A stretch of 37,304 nucleotides of DNA from Oscillospiraceae bacterium (GCA_017448455.1 JAFSLL010000160.1:1-37304); one strand, 5' to 3'. Shown: positions 23,744-32,214, counted from the first letter of the stretch. The notes: generated from the sequence alone by a model not told the origin. Numbers and translations: made by a program.

Positions 23744-24004
23744 TTGCGATGAGGGGCGTCACCCCTTGATGTGTCGGCATCATAACCCGTTAGCGCATGG
23801 AAGATTTACTTGCGGGCCGCCGGGGCCAAATTCCGGCAAGCTGTGACGGGCAGCGATAGTCCTCAGCAATACCCACTTTTGTTGACGGGACTGAACACCG
23901 ACGCGGCTTGGATTACGATGATCGCGACATCGTTGTCCGCGCCAATGTACAATGTTATATTGTGCAAATGATAAACCCGCTTCTGAAAAGAAGCGGGTGT
24001 TTTC
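23744..24004 (+). ncRNA. Stand-alone structured non-coding RNA candidate, about 260 nt, class not recognised
   Basis: The stretch has a sigma-A promoter, many compact helices and a strong terminator, but no good reading frame. Helices seen by eye: AGGGG/CCCCT (23752-23766); GATGT/GCATC (23768-23781), whose GTCG loop can pair with CGAC at 23899-23902 as a pseudoknot; CCCGTTA (23786-23792) with TGACGGG (23844-23850, a second copy at 23883-23889); CTTGC/GCAAG (23809-23840); AGTCC-CAGCAA with TTGTTG-GGACT (about 23858-23892); CGCGG/CCGCG enclosing ACGATG/CATCGT (23902-23941); GTACAAT/ATTGTGC (23947-23965). I see no tmRNA, RNase P, SRP, T-box or common riboswitch consensus. 6S or raiA-type RNA are alternatives that I cannot confirm or exclude. 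Confidence 0.6.
23975..24004 (+). terminator. Terminator of the non-coding RNA
   Basis: A perfect 10-bp stem (ACCCGCTTCT at 23975-23984, AGAAGCGGGT at 23989-23998) with a GAAA tetraloop, followed by GTGTTTTCTT. The reverse side has only a short T run (GGGTTTATC), so it would be a weaker stop for the converging rodA-type gene. Confidence 0.9.
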
Positions 24005-24020
24005 TTATACACGGGAGCTG

Positions 24021-25211
24021 TCAGTAAATGGAGAACAGCTGGGGTTTCAGCTTGAATTTGACACCGGAAACCAGTCCCATTGCGGCAAACATGGTAACCA
24101 TGGAAGAGCCTCCGTAGCTGAAGAAGGGAAGGGTGATTCCGATTACGGGCGTAATGCCGATGCACATACCGATGTTGATAAATGTCTGAAATGCTACTGC
24201 GGAAGCAACGCCGATACAGATCAGCATATCATAGGTGCGGCCGGCTTTTAACCCGACACGTGTAATGTGAATCATCACAATCAGCAGCAGAATAATAACG
24301 ACAATACAGCCAACCATCCCAAGCTCTTCCCCGACACAGGAGAAGATGAAGTCCGTATGTTTCCCGGTGAAAACAGTGGCACGATGTTCGGCATCGACAC
24401 CGGTTAACCTTCCCGAGGCAAGGGTAAGCTTGCTTTGGGTTGTCTGCCAGGTGATGCCCCAGCCATCCGGGTCAATGGAAGGATCATAAGGGGCAATCAG
24501 ACGTTTTTTCTGGTAGTCTTTGAGAAAATACGTCCAAAGCAGAGGAATGGCTGCCGCAACAGCGGCTCCGCCCAGCGCGAACCAGTAGAGACGGACACCG
24601 AGAGCGAAAAACATGGAAAGAAAGATCAGCAGAATGATGGCGGCGCTGCCGAGGTCGGAAGAAACGACAACGATCAGTCCGAATACAATAACGAAGTGCC
24701 CTGCCATCTGCACGACAGAGGGAAGAGAATTGATATCACGGTATTCTTTCAGCCAGGTCATCTGTTTGGCGGAGATAACGATATAAATGACTTTTATGAT
24801 TTCAGAGGGCTGAACACCGATTCCGGCGAAGCGAATCCAGCTTTTGTTGCCGGTTCCGCTGTCCTGACCGAAAATGACCAGCGCAACCAGAAGAAGAATG
24901 TTGATTACACAAAGCGCTCTCCACTGTTCCCCGAGAAGATCCGCATCAAGGAAAGTGAGCACAACGAAAGCGATTAAGCCAAGAAACAGAGAGAACACCT
25001 GGACAATAACACACTTTACGGAGCTGTCGACCCAACCGGAAGCTTCCATCGCGATGGTGGCAATTCGGACCATATAAATCCCGAAGAGGGAACAGAGCAG
25101 ACACATTACGAGAAGGAAAATATCCGCCCTTTCAAAAAACATCCTGGCATAAACCTTGATTTTTTTTATGATGTGCCGCCTCCTTTCGGACTGGATAGAC
25201 CGCAAAATCAT
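24021..25211 (-). CDS. rodA: FtsW/RodA/SpoVE family cell-wall glycosyltransferase (SEDS protein)
   Basis: SEDS proteins polymerise lipid II glycan strands with a partner transpeptidase, for elongation (RodA), division (FtsW) or sporulation (SpoVE). About ten membrane helices are visible. The family signature is near the C-terminus: GITLPFFSYGGSSM, preceded by HTDFIFSCVGEELGM and the GRLTG loop. No penicillin-binding partner lies nearby, so the RodA name is a best guess. The start is uncertain. The first ATG (25211) coincides with the predicted transcription start of the -10 at 25220-25215. A strong AAAGGAGG (25186-25179) is followed at 6 and 9 bases by in-frame ATC and ATA, and the next ATG is at 25142. 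Confidence 0.9.
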   Translation of the reverse strand: MILRSIQSERRRHIIKKIKVYARMFFERADIFLLVMCLLCSLFGIYMVRIATIAMEASGWVDSSVKCVIVQVFSLFLGLIAFVVLTFLDADLLGEQWRALCVINILLLVALVIFGQDSGTGNKSWIRFAGIGVQPSEIIKVIYIVISAKQMTWLKEYRDINSLPSVVQMAGHFVIVFGLIVVVSSDLGSAAIILLIFLSMFFALGVRLYWFALGGAAVAAAIPLLWTYFLKDYQKKRLIAPYDPSIDPDGWGITWQTTQSKLTLASGRLTGVDAEHRATVFTGKHTDFIFSCVGEELGMVGCIVVIILLLIVMIHITRVGLKAGRTYDMLICIGVASAVAFQTFINIGMCIGITPVIGITLPFFSYGGSSMVTMFAAMGLVSGVKFKLKPQLFSIY

Positions 25212-25214
25212 GTC

Positions 25215-25243
25215 ATTCTATCACAGACGGCTTCCTTTGACAA
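25215..25243 (-). promoter_or_regulatory. Candidate promoter of the rodA-type gene
   Basis: On the - strand, TTGTCA (25243-25238), 17 bases, TAGAAT (25220-25215). The predicted start site near 25208 falls on or just after the first ATG of the frame, which bears on the choice of start codon. Confidence 0.6.
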
Positions 25244-25280
25244 GTATCCATAAAACTTGTTTACAATTTAAGCCAATAAT

Positions 25281-25309
25281 TTGACAGAATCCGGGAAAGA
25301 TGATACACT
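25281..25309 (+). promoter_or_regulatory. Promoter of the tsaE-tsaB operon
   Basis: TTGACA (25281-25286), 17 bases, TACACT (25304-25309). The predicted start near 25316 lies after an ATG at 25313, so translation of tsaE should begin at the later ATG (25346). Confidence 0.7.
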
Positions 25310-25345
25310 GATATGAATTTGAGGAGTAGGAGCAGCAAAGCCCAT

Positions 25346-25786
25346 ATGCAGGAGTGGATAACACATAACGAACAGGAAACCGAGCAGCTAGGCGCGAAGA
25401 TCGTGAGATCAGTCAGCACGCCGGCGGTCTTTTGCCTGTATGGCGAGTTGGGTGCCGGGAAAACAGCGCTGGTGCGCGGGATGGCGCGCGGACTTGGTTT
25501 GTCATGCACGGTTTCAAGCCCGACCTTTACCATCGTGAACGAGTATCTTGGCGATAGGGAACTGATTCATTTTGATATGTACCGTCTCAGCAGTGCGGAT
25601 GAATTATTTGAAATCGGCTGGGAGGACTATCTCCGGAGAGATGCCGTCTTGGCTGTGGAGTGGAGCGAAAACGTGGAAGAAGCATTTGACGGGTCCGAAT
25701 ACCGGATTCATCTGGATAAGCTTTCCGAAACCGACAGACGGATTACGATGGAAGGAGCGCAGATAAATGCTGACACTTGCGTTTGA
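25346..25786 (+). CDS. tsaE: tRNA threonylcarbamoyladenosine biosynthesis ATPase TsaE
   Basis: TsaE is the ATPase of the TsaB-TsaD-TsaE complex that forms t6A37 in ANN-decoding tRNAs. The 146-residue protein has Walker A YGELGAGKTALVRG, the SPTFTIVNEY segment, HFDMYRL and AVEWSENV, all standard. An upstream in-frame ATG at 25313 would add 11 residues, but it precedes the predicted transcription start. The ATG at 25346 has AGGAG about 13 bases upstream, a long spacing, so the start keeps some doubt. It overlaps tsaB by 20 bases. Confidence 0.93.
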   Translation: MQEWITHNEQETEQLGAKIVRSVSTPAVFCLYGELGAGKTALVRGMARGLGLSCTVSSPTFTIVNEYLGDRELIHFDMYRLSSADELFEIGWEDYLRRDAVLAVEWSENVEEAFDGSEYRIHLDKLSETDRRITMEGAQINADTCV

Positions 25787-26468
25787 ATCCTCCGCGAAAG
25801 CCGCGTCTGTTGCCCTCTGCGAAGATGGCAGAATGATCAGTATGGTGACACAGTGCAGCGGGCTGACCCACAGCAGAACGCTTCTTCCCATGGCGGAAGA
25901 CCTGCTGAAAAACGCCGACGTTGCGATTTCTTCAGTAGACCGGTTTGCTGTCGCCCATGGCCCGGGATCGTTTACCGGGATCCGGATCGGTGTTTCCACG
26001 GTAAAGGGACTTTCCTGGGCGGCGGAAAAGCCCTGCCTTGGGGTGTCCACACTGGCTGCAATGGCATGGAACGGCATTGCTGCCGACAGAATGATCTGTG
26101 CAGTGATGGACGCGCGCAGAAACGAAGTCTACAATGCGCTGTTTCGCGTGGAGAACAACAGGCCGATACGGGTCTGTAAGGATCGGGCGGTCTCTTTGGA
26201 ACTCCTGGCCGGAGAACTGCGTGAATTGGGAGAGAAAGTCTTCCTGGTTGGCGACGGCGCCCAACTGACAGCAGAGTACCTGCGTGAAAGAAAGCTGCCG
26301 TATCGTCTGGCACCGGAAAACCTGAGATGGCAGAACGCCTGGGGTGTTGCGATGGAAGCGGCGGGCAGAGAATTCGGTACCTCACAGGATCTGCTTCCGG
26401 TCTATCTTCGCCTCTCACAGGCGGAGAGGGAACGACAGGCCAGAATGTCGGCAACGGTTTCCGCCTGA
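25767..26468 (+). CDS. tsaB: tRNA threonylcarbamoyladenosine biosynthesis protein TsaB
   Basis: TsaB is the non-catalytic, sugar-kinase-fold partner of TsaD in t6A synthesis. The 233 residues begin MLTLAFESSAKAASVAL and include SGLTHSRTLLPM, the hallmark HGPGSFTGIRIGVSTVKGLS and VMDARRNEVYNALF. The C-terminal domain is of usual length. GGAAGGAGC, inside the tsaE end, serves as Shine-Dalgarno. The rimI and tsaD genes that often follow are not here; upp comes next. Confidence 0.95.
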   Translation: MLTLAFESSAKAASVALCEDGRMISMVTQCSGLTHSRTLLPMAEDLLKNADVAISSVDRFAVAHGPGSFTGIRIGVSTVKGLSWAAEKPCLGVSTLAAMAWNGIAADRMICAVMDARRNEVYNALFRVENNRPIRVCKDRAVSLELLAGELRELGEKVFLVGDGAQLTAEYLRERKLPYRLAPENLRWQNAWGVAMEAAGREFGTSQDLLPVYLRLSQAERERQARMSATVSA

Positions 26469-26532
26469 CGAATCATTCTTGTATATCACCTGATCGCGGA
26501 TCGCGGCAGGTTTAGAAAAAAGGAGAAGTCTC

Positions 26533-27162
26533 ATGAGTAAAGTATGCGTTTTTGATCATCCTCTGATCCAGCACAAGCTTTCCATTTTGCGTGATAAGTC
26601 CACAAGCGTGAAAGAATTCCGCGAGATCATCTCTGAAATCTCCATGCTGATGTGCTATGAGGCAACGCGTGATCTTCCCCTGGAAGAAGTGACCGTTGAG
26701 ACACCGGTTGCGACGGCTGTCTGTCAGCGGATTGCCGGCAAAAAGCTTGCGGTTGTCCCGATTCTCCGCGCCGGTTTGGGTATGGTGGACGGCATGGTCA
26801 GCATGATGCCGAATGTAAAGGTTGGACATATCGGCCTGTTCCGTGACCCGGAAACCTTGGAGCCTGTCAAGTATTACTTCAAGATGCCGCCCGATATTGA
26901 AGAACGTGACGCGATTGTGGTAGACCCGATGCTCGCTACCGGCGGAAGTGCGTCTGCCGCGATCACATTCCTGAAGGAAGCCGGCGTGAAGCATATTAAG
27001 CTGATGAGCATTATCGGTGCTCCGGAAGGGGTTCAGAAAATGCAGGAAGACCACCCCGATGTTGATATTTACGTTGCCGCACTCGACGATCATCTGAACG
27101 ACCACGGATACATCGTTCCCGGTCTCGGTGATGCCGGAGACCGTATATTCGGTACAAAGTAA
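26533..27162 (+). CDS. upp: Uracil phosphoribosyltransferase
   Basis: Upp salvages uracil to UMP using PRPP. The 209-residue length is the family norm. It shows [14 protein letters not shown] at the N-terminus, [12 protein letters not shown], the PRPP-binding [14 protein letters not shown] and the uracil-binding [17 protein letters not shown] ending. AAAAGGAG precedes the ATG. A 64-base gap to tsaB contains no obvious terminator or promoter, so it may be cotranscribed. Confidence 0.98.
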   Translation: MSKVCVFDHPLIQHKLSILRDKSTSVKEFREIISEISMLMCYEATRDLPLEEVTVETPVATAVCQRIAGKKLAVVPILRAGLGMVDGMVSMMPNVKVGHIGLFRDPETLEPVKYYFKMPPDIEERDAIVVDPMLATGGSASAAITFLKEAGVKHIKLMSIIGAPEGVQKMQEDHPDVDIYVAALDDHLNDHGYIVPGLGDAGDRIFGTK

Positions 27163-27210
27163 ACAGACAGTATCAAGTCTGAATGTTGAACATGAAGGAA
27201 GGGAAAAGGT

Positions 27211-28032
27211 ATGGACAGGTCAAAAAAGCTGATATGTACAGTTCTTGCGGTTTTGCTGGCTGGCGTTCTGCTTGGTGTTGTCGTTTTCGCGATTCATCAG
27301 ATGACAGCCCGTCCGTCCACGCCGATTCCGGCTGAGACGCCGGCAGAAACCGTTCAGCCGACCCCGACTCCGTCACCGACTCCGGAACCCACACCGGAAC
27401 CGACCCCGACGCCTTATGTTTCACCGATTGATTTTGAGGCGCTCTGGGAGGTCAATCCGCATGTCATTGCATGGATTGAGATTCCCGGTACGGTGATCAG
27501 CTATCCGATTCTGCAGCACCCGTTGGAGGACAACTATTACCTCAATGTTACAATGGAAGGCGCCTACGGATACCCGGGCTCCATCTACACGAACGCGATG
27601 GAAGGCAAGTACTTTGCCGGTTTCAATACGGTTATATACGGTCATAACATGTCAGACGGCTCGATGTTTGCCGACCTTTCCAAATTCCAGAATCTGGAGT
27701 TTATGAAGGAAAATCGCGAGATCCGACTGTATACGCCGACAGCGGAGTACACCTACCTGATCTGTGCCCATGTCATTTATGATGACCGACTGATCACCTA
27801 CGAATATGATGACACGCTGGAATCGGACAACCAGAGCTTTCTCGCTTCTCTCCATAACGGATCTGCCGGTACTGTTTGGCTGGATGAGCCGGAGATCACA
27901 ACGAAAGACCGTATTTTGACGCTTTCAACCTGCATAGGCGGAATGCCGGATAATCGCAGATTGGTCATTGCGGTTCAGCAGCAGCCGGATAACCCGGACT
28001 TTGTAATCATCCTGCCGGATGCCGATGATTAA
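27211..28032 (+). CDS. Class B sortase
   Basis: A membrane-anchored cysteine transpeptidase that joins surface proteins to peptidoglycan or to other proteins. The 273 residues have a signal-anchor helix (about 7-30), a Pro/Thr/Glu-rich extracellular stalk (about 34-69, PTPTPSPTPEPTPEPTPTP) and the sortase barrel. The catalytic triad is His145 (VIYGHNM), Cys241 (TLSTC) and Arg249 or Arg250. The N-terminal helical region and the GSIY, MSDGSMFADL and TLSTC motifs mark class B. No protein with a sorting signal is encoded in the window. GAAGGAAGGGAAAAGG lies upstream of the ATG, and the end overlaps the DUF1015 gene. Confidence 0.92.
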   Translation: MDRSKKLICTVLAVLLAGVLLGVVVFAIHQMTARPSTPIPAETPAETVQPTPTPSPTPEPTPEPTPTPYVSPIDFEALWEVNPHVIAWIEIPGTVISYPILQHPLEDNYYLNVTMEGAYGYPGSIYTNAMEGKYFAGFNTVIYGHNMSDGSMFADLSKFQNLEFMKENREIRLYTPTAEYTYLICAHVIYDDRLITYEYDDTLESDNQSFLASLHNGSAGTVWLDEPEITTKDRILTLSTCIGGMPDNRRLVIAVQQQPDNPDFVIILPDADD

Positions 28033-29260
28033 TTCTGTTTTCTCTTCTGCGGACATTCTTCTTCCGGAGGAATATCTGCTCCCGTACTGGTCTGTCGTTG
28101 CCTGTGACCAGTTTACTTCACAGCCGGAGTACTGGCAGAGAGTGAAAGACCTGACAGCGGAGAAACCCAGCAGTTATTCCCTGATTCTGCCTGAGGCGGA
28201 GATCGATACCGTTTCACAGGAACGGATCGGGGAGATTCACCGCACGATGGATCAGTACCTCAAAAGAGATTTCCTGCGAAGCTGCCCGGATTGCTTTGTA
28301 TACACCGAGCGGCAGATGCAGAACGGTTTGACCCGGAGAGGACTGATCGGCAAAGTGGATTTGACACAGTACGATTACTCCGGATCAACAAACTTACCGG
28401 TTCGCGCTACGGAAGAGACGGTTCATGAACGGATTCCCCCTAGAATGGGGATTCGCCGTGGCGCGTCGCTCGAGCTGCCGCATGTTCTTTTGCTGTGTGA
28501 AGATGATCAGAATCAGATCCTCGAGCCTTTGAGCCGAAACAAGGCTCATTTGAAAAAGCTTTATGACTTCGATCTGATGCTTCAGGGCGGTCATGTATCG
28601 GGCTGGCTTGTCGATGGCAAAGAGAAGGACGATCTTCAGATGAGAGTGCGGCTCTATGAAGAAAACCAGAAGAAAAAATATTCAGGGGAACGGCTTTTCT
28701 ATGCGGTGGGAGACGGGAACCATTCCCTCGCGACGGCGAAAGCCTGCTATGAGGAACTGCGAACATCTCATCCCGGCATGGACTGGAGCTCCCATCCGTC
28801 CCGCTGGGCTCTCTGTGAGCTGAACAACATTTATGATGAGGCCCAGTGCTTTGAGCCGATCCATCGTTTGGTCAAGCACTGCGATTCGGAGAGACTGATT
28901 GCCGATCTTCAGAAGGCGTTCCATGCGTCAGAAGGAGTGGTCATTTCTTATTTGTCCTCTGATCAACGCGGTCAGCTCCGGGTGGATTGCAGTACGGGGT
29001 GTCTTCCACTTGCAGTACTGCAGGGATTTCTCGACAGCTGGCTAAAGGACAATCCCGGTACCATGGATTATATTCATGGAGAAGACGCCTTAACACAGTT
29101 AAGCAATGTACCGGGTTCGGTTGGGTTCCTTCTCCCGACTGTGGAGAAGAACACGCTGTTTCCCGGAATTCTGTCACACGGTGTGCTCCCGAGAAAGACT
29201 TTCTCCATGGGAGCGGCCACAGAGAAACGCTATTATCTCGAATTACGAAAAATCTGTTAA
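28019..29260 (+). CDS. DUF1015 family protein
   Basis: A 413-residue protein of the DUF1015 family, recognised by VACDQFTSQPEYW near the start, the Arg/Gly-rich RRGLIGKVDL region and the conserved GDGNHSLATAK motif followed by NNIYDEAQCFEPIHR. The function is not established; the family often travels with amino-acid metabolism genes. The first ATG (28019) overlaps the sortase end, and a second in-frame ATG at 28025 is equally possible; neither has a clear Shine-Dalgarno, so coupling is likely. hisD follows 13 bases later, which makes it part of the his transcript. Confidence 0.85.
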   Translation: MPMINSVFSSADILLPEEYLLPYWSVVACDQFTSQPEYWQRVKDLTAEKPSSYSLILPEAEIDTVSQERIGEIHRTMDQYLKRDFLRSCPDCFVYTERQMQNGLTRRGLIGKVDLTQYDYSGSTNLPVRATEETVHERIPPRMGIRRGASLELPHVLLLCEDDQNQILEPLSRNKAHLKKLYDFDLMLQGGHVSGWLVDGKEKDDLQMRVRLYEENQKKKYSGERLFYAVGDGNHSLATAKACYEELRTSHPGMDWSSHPSRWALCELNNIYDEAQCFEPIHRLVKHCDSERLIADLQKAFHASEGVVISYLSSDQRGQLRVDCSTGCLPLAVLQGFLDSWLKDNPGTMDYIHGEDALTQLSNVPGSVGFLLPTVEKNTLFPGILSHGVLPRKTFSMGAATEKRYYLELRKIC

Positions 29261-29273
29261 AAAGGAGAATCCG

Positions 29274-30566
29274 ATGGATACGGTCATCCGCATTCTGAAT
29301 GCCGCTGAAACAGAGCCTGCTGAACTGACAAAACCGCGGGGCAGCCATAAAGATGTTTCGAAGGTCGTTCGGGAGATTCTTGAGACAGTTCGGACCGAAG
29401 GGGATTCCGCTCTCATTCGCCTGACAGAGCGTTATGACGGTGTTCGGCTGGATGATCTTTCTGTCACACAGGAGGAGATGGAGAAAGGCCTCGCCGGGGT
29501 TGACGCGGACTTTCTCAAGGTCCTGGAGACTGCCGCCGGGAACATCAGCCGTTACCATGAGCAGCAGCGCAGGCAGAACTATACACTAACCGGTGAAAAC
29601 GGCGTTGTGCTCGGGAAAGTATATCGGCCGGTTGAAAGAGTCGGCATGTATGTTCCGAATGGAACGGCGGCCTATCCGTCCACGGTTCTGATGGACCTGA
29701 TTCCGGCAAGAATAGCGGGCTGTGAGGAAATCATCATGGTTACGCCTCCGGGAAGAGACGGCACGGTGAATCCGACGATTCTTGCTGCCGCGCATGTTGC
29801 CGGTATAACGAGGATCTTCAAGGTCGGCGGCGCGCAGGCAATTGCTGCGCTCGCCTATGGAACCGAGAGCATTCCGCGCGTTTACAAAATCATCGGGCCC
29901 GGAAATGCCTATGTAGCGGAAGCGAAAAAGCAGGTCCACGGAATTGTCTCAACCGATACGGTCGCTGGTCCCAGTGAAATCCTCATTATCGCGGATGACA
30001 ACAATGATCCGCGCGTGCTGGCGGCGGATATGCTCGCCCAGGCGGAACACGATCCGGATGCGTCAGCCATGCTGATTACCGGATCGGAACAGCTGGCTCA
30101 TCAGGTTTCGTCAGAACTAACCAAACAGCTGGCTGTTCTGCCGCGAAGAGAAATCGCGGCGGCATCGCTTCGAAACAATGGCATGATCCTGCTGACGGAC
30201 GGCAGTATGGACACCGCTCTGGACCTGGCCAATCTGATTGCGCCGGAGCATCTGGAGCTCTGTGTGGATGACCCGCTGCAGTATTTGGGGCGTGTTCGGA
30301 ACGCCGGTTCTATCTTCCTTGGACGTTTCAGTCCCGAACCGTTGGGAGACTATATGGCGGGACCGAACCATACGCTTCCGACGGGGGGCTCTGCCAGATT
30401 CAGTTCTCCGCTGTCGGTGGATGATTTTCTGACGGCTTCCCAGTTTACGTATTATACGGAAGAGGCGCTCCGGGCTATCGCGCCGTCCATCGTCCGCTTC
30501 GCGGAAGAGGAGGGACTTCAGGGGCATGCGCGCAGCATCCTTTCTCGTTTTGGAGGCATGAAATGA
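29274..30566 (+). CDS. hisD: Histidinol dehydrogenase
   Basis: HisD oxidises histidinol to histidine in two NAD-dependent steps with zinc. The 430 residues match the family length. It shows RPVERVGMYVPNGTAAYPST, VGGAQAIAALAYGTESIPRV (in parts), GPGNAYVAEAKKQV, VAGPSEI, the zinc-site QAEHDP and the terminal GLQGHARSI. The open frame begins at 29106, but the ATG at 29274 has AAAAAGGAGA 6-7 bases upstream and the correct N-terminus. It is the first his gene here; hisG and hisZ do not precede it. Confidence 0.97.
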   Translation: MDTVIRILNAAETEPAELTKPRGSHKDVSKVVREILETVRTEGDSALIRLTERYDGVRLDDLSVTQEEMEKGLAGVDADFLKVLETAAGNISRYHEQQRRQNYTLTGENGVVLGKVYRPVERVGMYVPNGTAAYPSTVLMDLIPARIAGCEEIIMVTPPGRDGTVNPTILAAAHVAGITRIFKVGGAQAIAALAYGTESIPRVYKIIGPGNAYVAEAKKQVHGIVSTDTVAGPSEILIIADDNNDPRVLAADMLAQAEHDPDASAMLITGSEQLAHQVSSELTKQLAVLPRREIAAASLRNNGMILLTDGSMDTALDLANLIAPEHLELCVDDPLQYLGRVRNAGSIFLGRFSPEPLGDYMAGPNHTLPTGGSARFSSPLSVDDFLTASQFTYYTEEALRAIAPSIVRFAEEEGLQGHARSILSRFGGMK

Positions 30567-31627
30567 GCAGGTTTTTTTCATCGCGCTTTGATGCGCTGAC
30601 ACCGTATACACCGGGTGAGCAGCCGCAGGACAGACGCTATGTCAAGCTGAATACCAACGAGTCTCCCTACCCGCCGTCTCCCGGTGTATCGCTGGCCGTT
30701 GCGGAAGAGAGCGAAAGGCTCCAGCTTTATTCTGACCCGGAGAGCAGGCTTCTTACGAACGCACTGGCGGAACATCTCGGGCTGGACCCATCCCAGGTTC
30801 TTGTCGGAAACGGATCGGATGAGATTCTGAATTTCGCGTTTATGGCCTTTTGCGACGAAGACCACCCGGCCGTTTTCCCGGATATCTCCTACGGCTTTTA
30901 TCCGGTGTTCGCGACGCTGAACCGGATCCCCTATCGGGAGATTCCGCTCCGGGAGGACCTGAGCATTTCTGTTGAGGATTATATCACCGGCGAGGGAACC
31001 GTTGTCATTGCCAATCCGAACGCGCCGACCGGTCTGTCCTTGCCGCAGAAAGAGATTGAACGTCTTCTTGCTGACAATCCGAATCGGATTGTCATTGTGG
31101 ATGAGGCATATGTCGCTTTCGGCGGAGAGAGCTGTCTTCCTCTGATTGACCGCTATGACAATCTTCTGGTCGTCCGCACATTCTCAAAGTCACACTCGCT
31201 TGCCGGCGCCAGGCTTGGTTTTGCCGCCGGAAACAGCGCCTTGATTCAGGACTTGAATACACTGAAGTATTCGACCAACCCCTATAATGTTAACCGCATG
31301 ACCTCCGCGGCGGGGATCGCTGCCTTGCGGGAGAACGAATACTATGTCCGCAACTGTTCCGCCATTGCGAAAACCCGTGATCAGACCGCCGTTCAGCTGC
31401 GGGCGATGGGGTTTGAGGTAACGGATTCGGTATCGAACTTCCTGTTTGCGCGTCACCCGTCTGTTGGCGGCGGGGAGTTGTATCGAAAGCTGAAGGAACG
31501 CGGCGTTCTGGTGCGCCACCTGTCAAAAGACCGGATAGTTTCCTATGTTCGCATCACGGTTGGAACACCGGAACAGATGGATACGCTGCTGAGAGAGACG
31601 AAGGCTATACTGGAGGAATACCAATGA
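30563..31627 (+). CDS. hisC: Histidinol-phosphate aminotransferase
   Basis: PLP enzyme converting imidazole-acetol phosphate to histidinol phosphate. The 354 residues belong to aminotransferase class I/II. Seen are KLNTNESPYPPSP near the start, GNGSDEILNFAF, ANPNAPTG, VDEAYVAFGG and the PLP-lysine segment FSKSHSLAGARLGFA, then RITVGTPEQMD near the end. It overlaps hisD and hisB by ATGA. Confidence 0.96.
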   Translation: MSRFFSSRFDALTPYTPGEQPQDRRYVKLNTNESPYPPSPGVSLAVAEESERLQLYSDPESRLLTNALAEHLGLDPSQVLVGNGSDEILNFAFMAFCDEDHPAVFPDISYGFYPVFATLNRIPYREIPLREDLSISVEDYITGEGTVVIANPNAPTGLSLPQKEIERLLADNPNRIVIVDEAYVAFGGESCLPLIDRYDNLLVVRTFSKSHSLAGARLGFAAGNSALIQDLNTLKYSTNPYNVNRMTSAAGIAALRENEYYVRNCSAIAKTRDQTAVQLRAMGFEVTDSVSNFLFARHPSVGGGELYRKLKERGVLVRHLSKDRIVSYVRITVGTPEQMDTLLRETKAILEEYQ

Positions 31628-32214
31628 GAACCGCCGAGATAAAAAGGGAAACCGCAGAAACCAGAATACGGCTCAGCCTGAACCTGGACGGAAGCGGGAA
31701 ACAGGAACTGGAGACAGGAATTGGCTTTCTGAACCACATGCTGACCCTGCTGGCCCGTCACAGCGGCTTCGATATCACCCTTCTCTGCGAAGGAGATACG
31801 GAAGTAGATGACCATCACTCCACGGAGGATATCGCAATCTGCCTCGGCCGTGCGGTACGCGAAGCGCTGGCGGATCACCGCGGAATACGCCGTTACGGAC
31901 AGTCACTGCTTCCAATGGATGAAACGTTGGTTCTCTGTGCTTTGGATATTTCCGGCAGAGGCGGTTTTTACTCAGATCTTCATATACCGGCTGAAAAAGT
32001 CGGAAGCTTTGATACCGAACTCGGTGAAGAGTTCTTTACGGCTTTTGCCAGAGAGGCAGGAATCACGCTGCATCTCCGTCAGCTGGCGGGCAGCAATTCC
32101 CATCATATTCTCGAGGCCTGCTTCAAAGCGCTTGCGCGGGCCCTGCGGGACGCGGTTTCCATCGATCCGGATCATGCGGACACGGTTCCCAGCAGCAAAG
32201 GAGTTCTCGGATGA
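31624..32214 (+). CDS. hisB: Imidazoleglycerol-phosphate dehydratase
   Basis: Monofunctional HisB (196 residues) that dehydrates imidazole glycerol phosphate using two manganese ions. Metal-binding motifs are FLNHMLTLLARHSGFD, DDHHSTEDIAICLG and the second-half SNSHHILEACFKALARAL. There is no fused phosphatase; that step is carried by the PHP gene at the end of the operon. It overlaps hisC and hisH by 4 bases. Confidence 0.97.
   Translation: MRTAEIKRETAETRIRLSLNLDGSGKQELETGIGFLNHMLTLLARHSGFDITLLCEGDTEVDDHHSTEDIAICLGRAVREALADHRGIRRYGQSLLPMDETLVLCALDISGRGGFYSDLHIPAEKVGSFDTELGEEFFTAFAREAGITLHLRQLAGSNSHHILEACFKALARALRDAVSIDPDHADTVPSSKGVLG

Noticed and set aside
23797-23859. 20-codon ATG frame inside the non-coding RNA candidate
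   Set aside because: No Shine-Dalgarno, it lies within strongly paired RNA, and the peptide does not end like a tmRNA tag.
23744-24004. tmRNA, RNase P RNA, SRP RNA or a common riboswitch
   Set aside because: None of their conserved sequence blocks is present, and no + strand gene follows for a riboswitch to control.
23863-24165. 100-codon - strand frame running from the rodA-type gene into the gap
   Set aside because: Overlaps the C-terminus of the rodA-type gene in another frame, crosses the terminator hairpin and shows no family resemblance.
27361-27414. Tandem repeat region as a separate feature
   Set aside because: The CCGACxCC-type repetition simply encodes the Pro/Thr/Glu stalk of the sortase.
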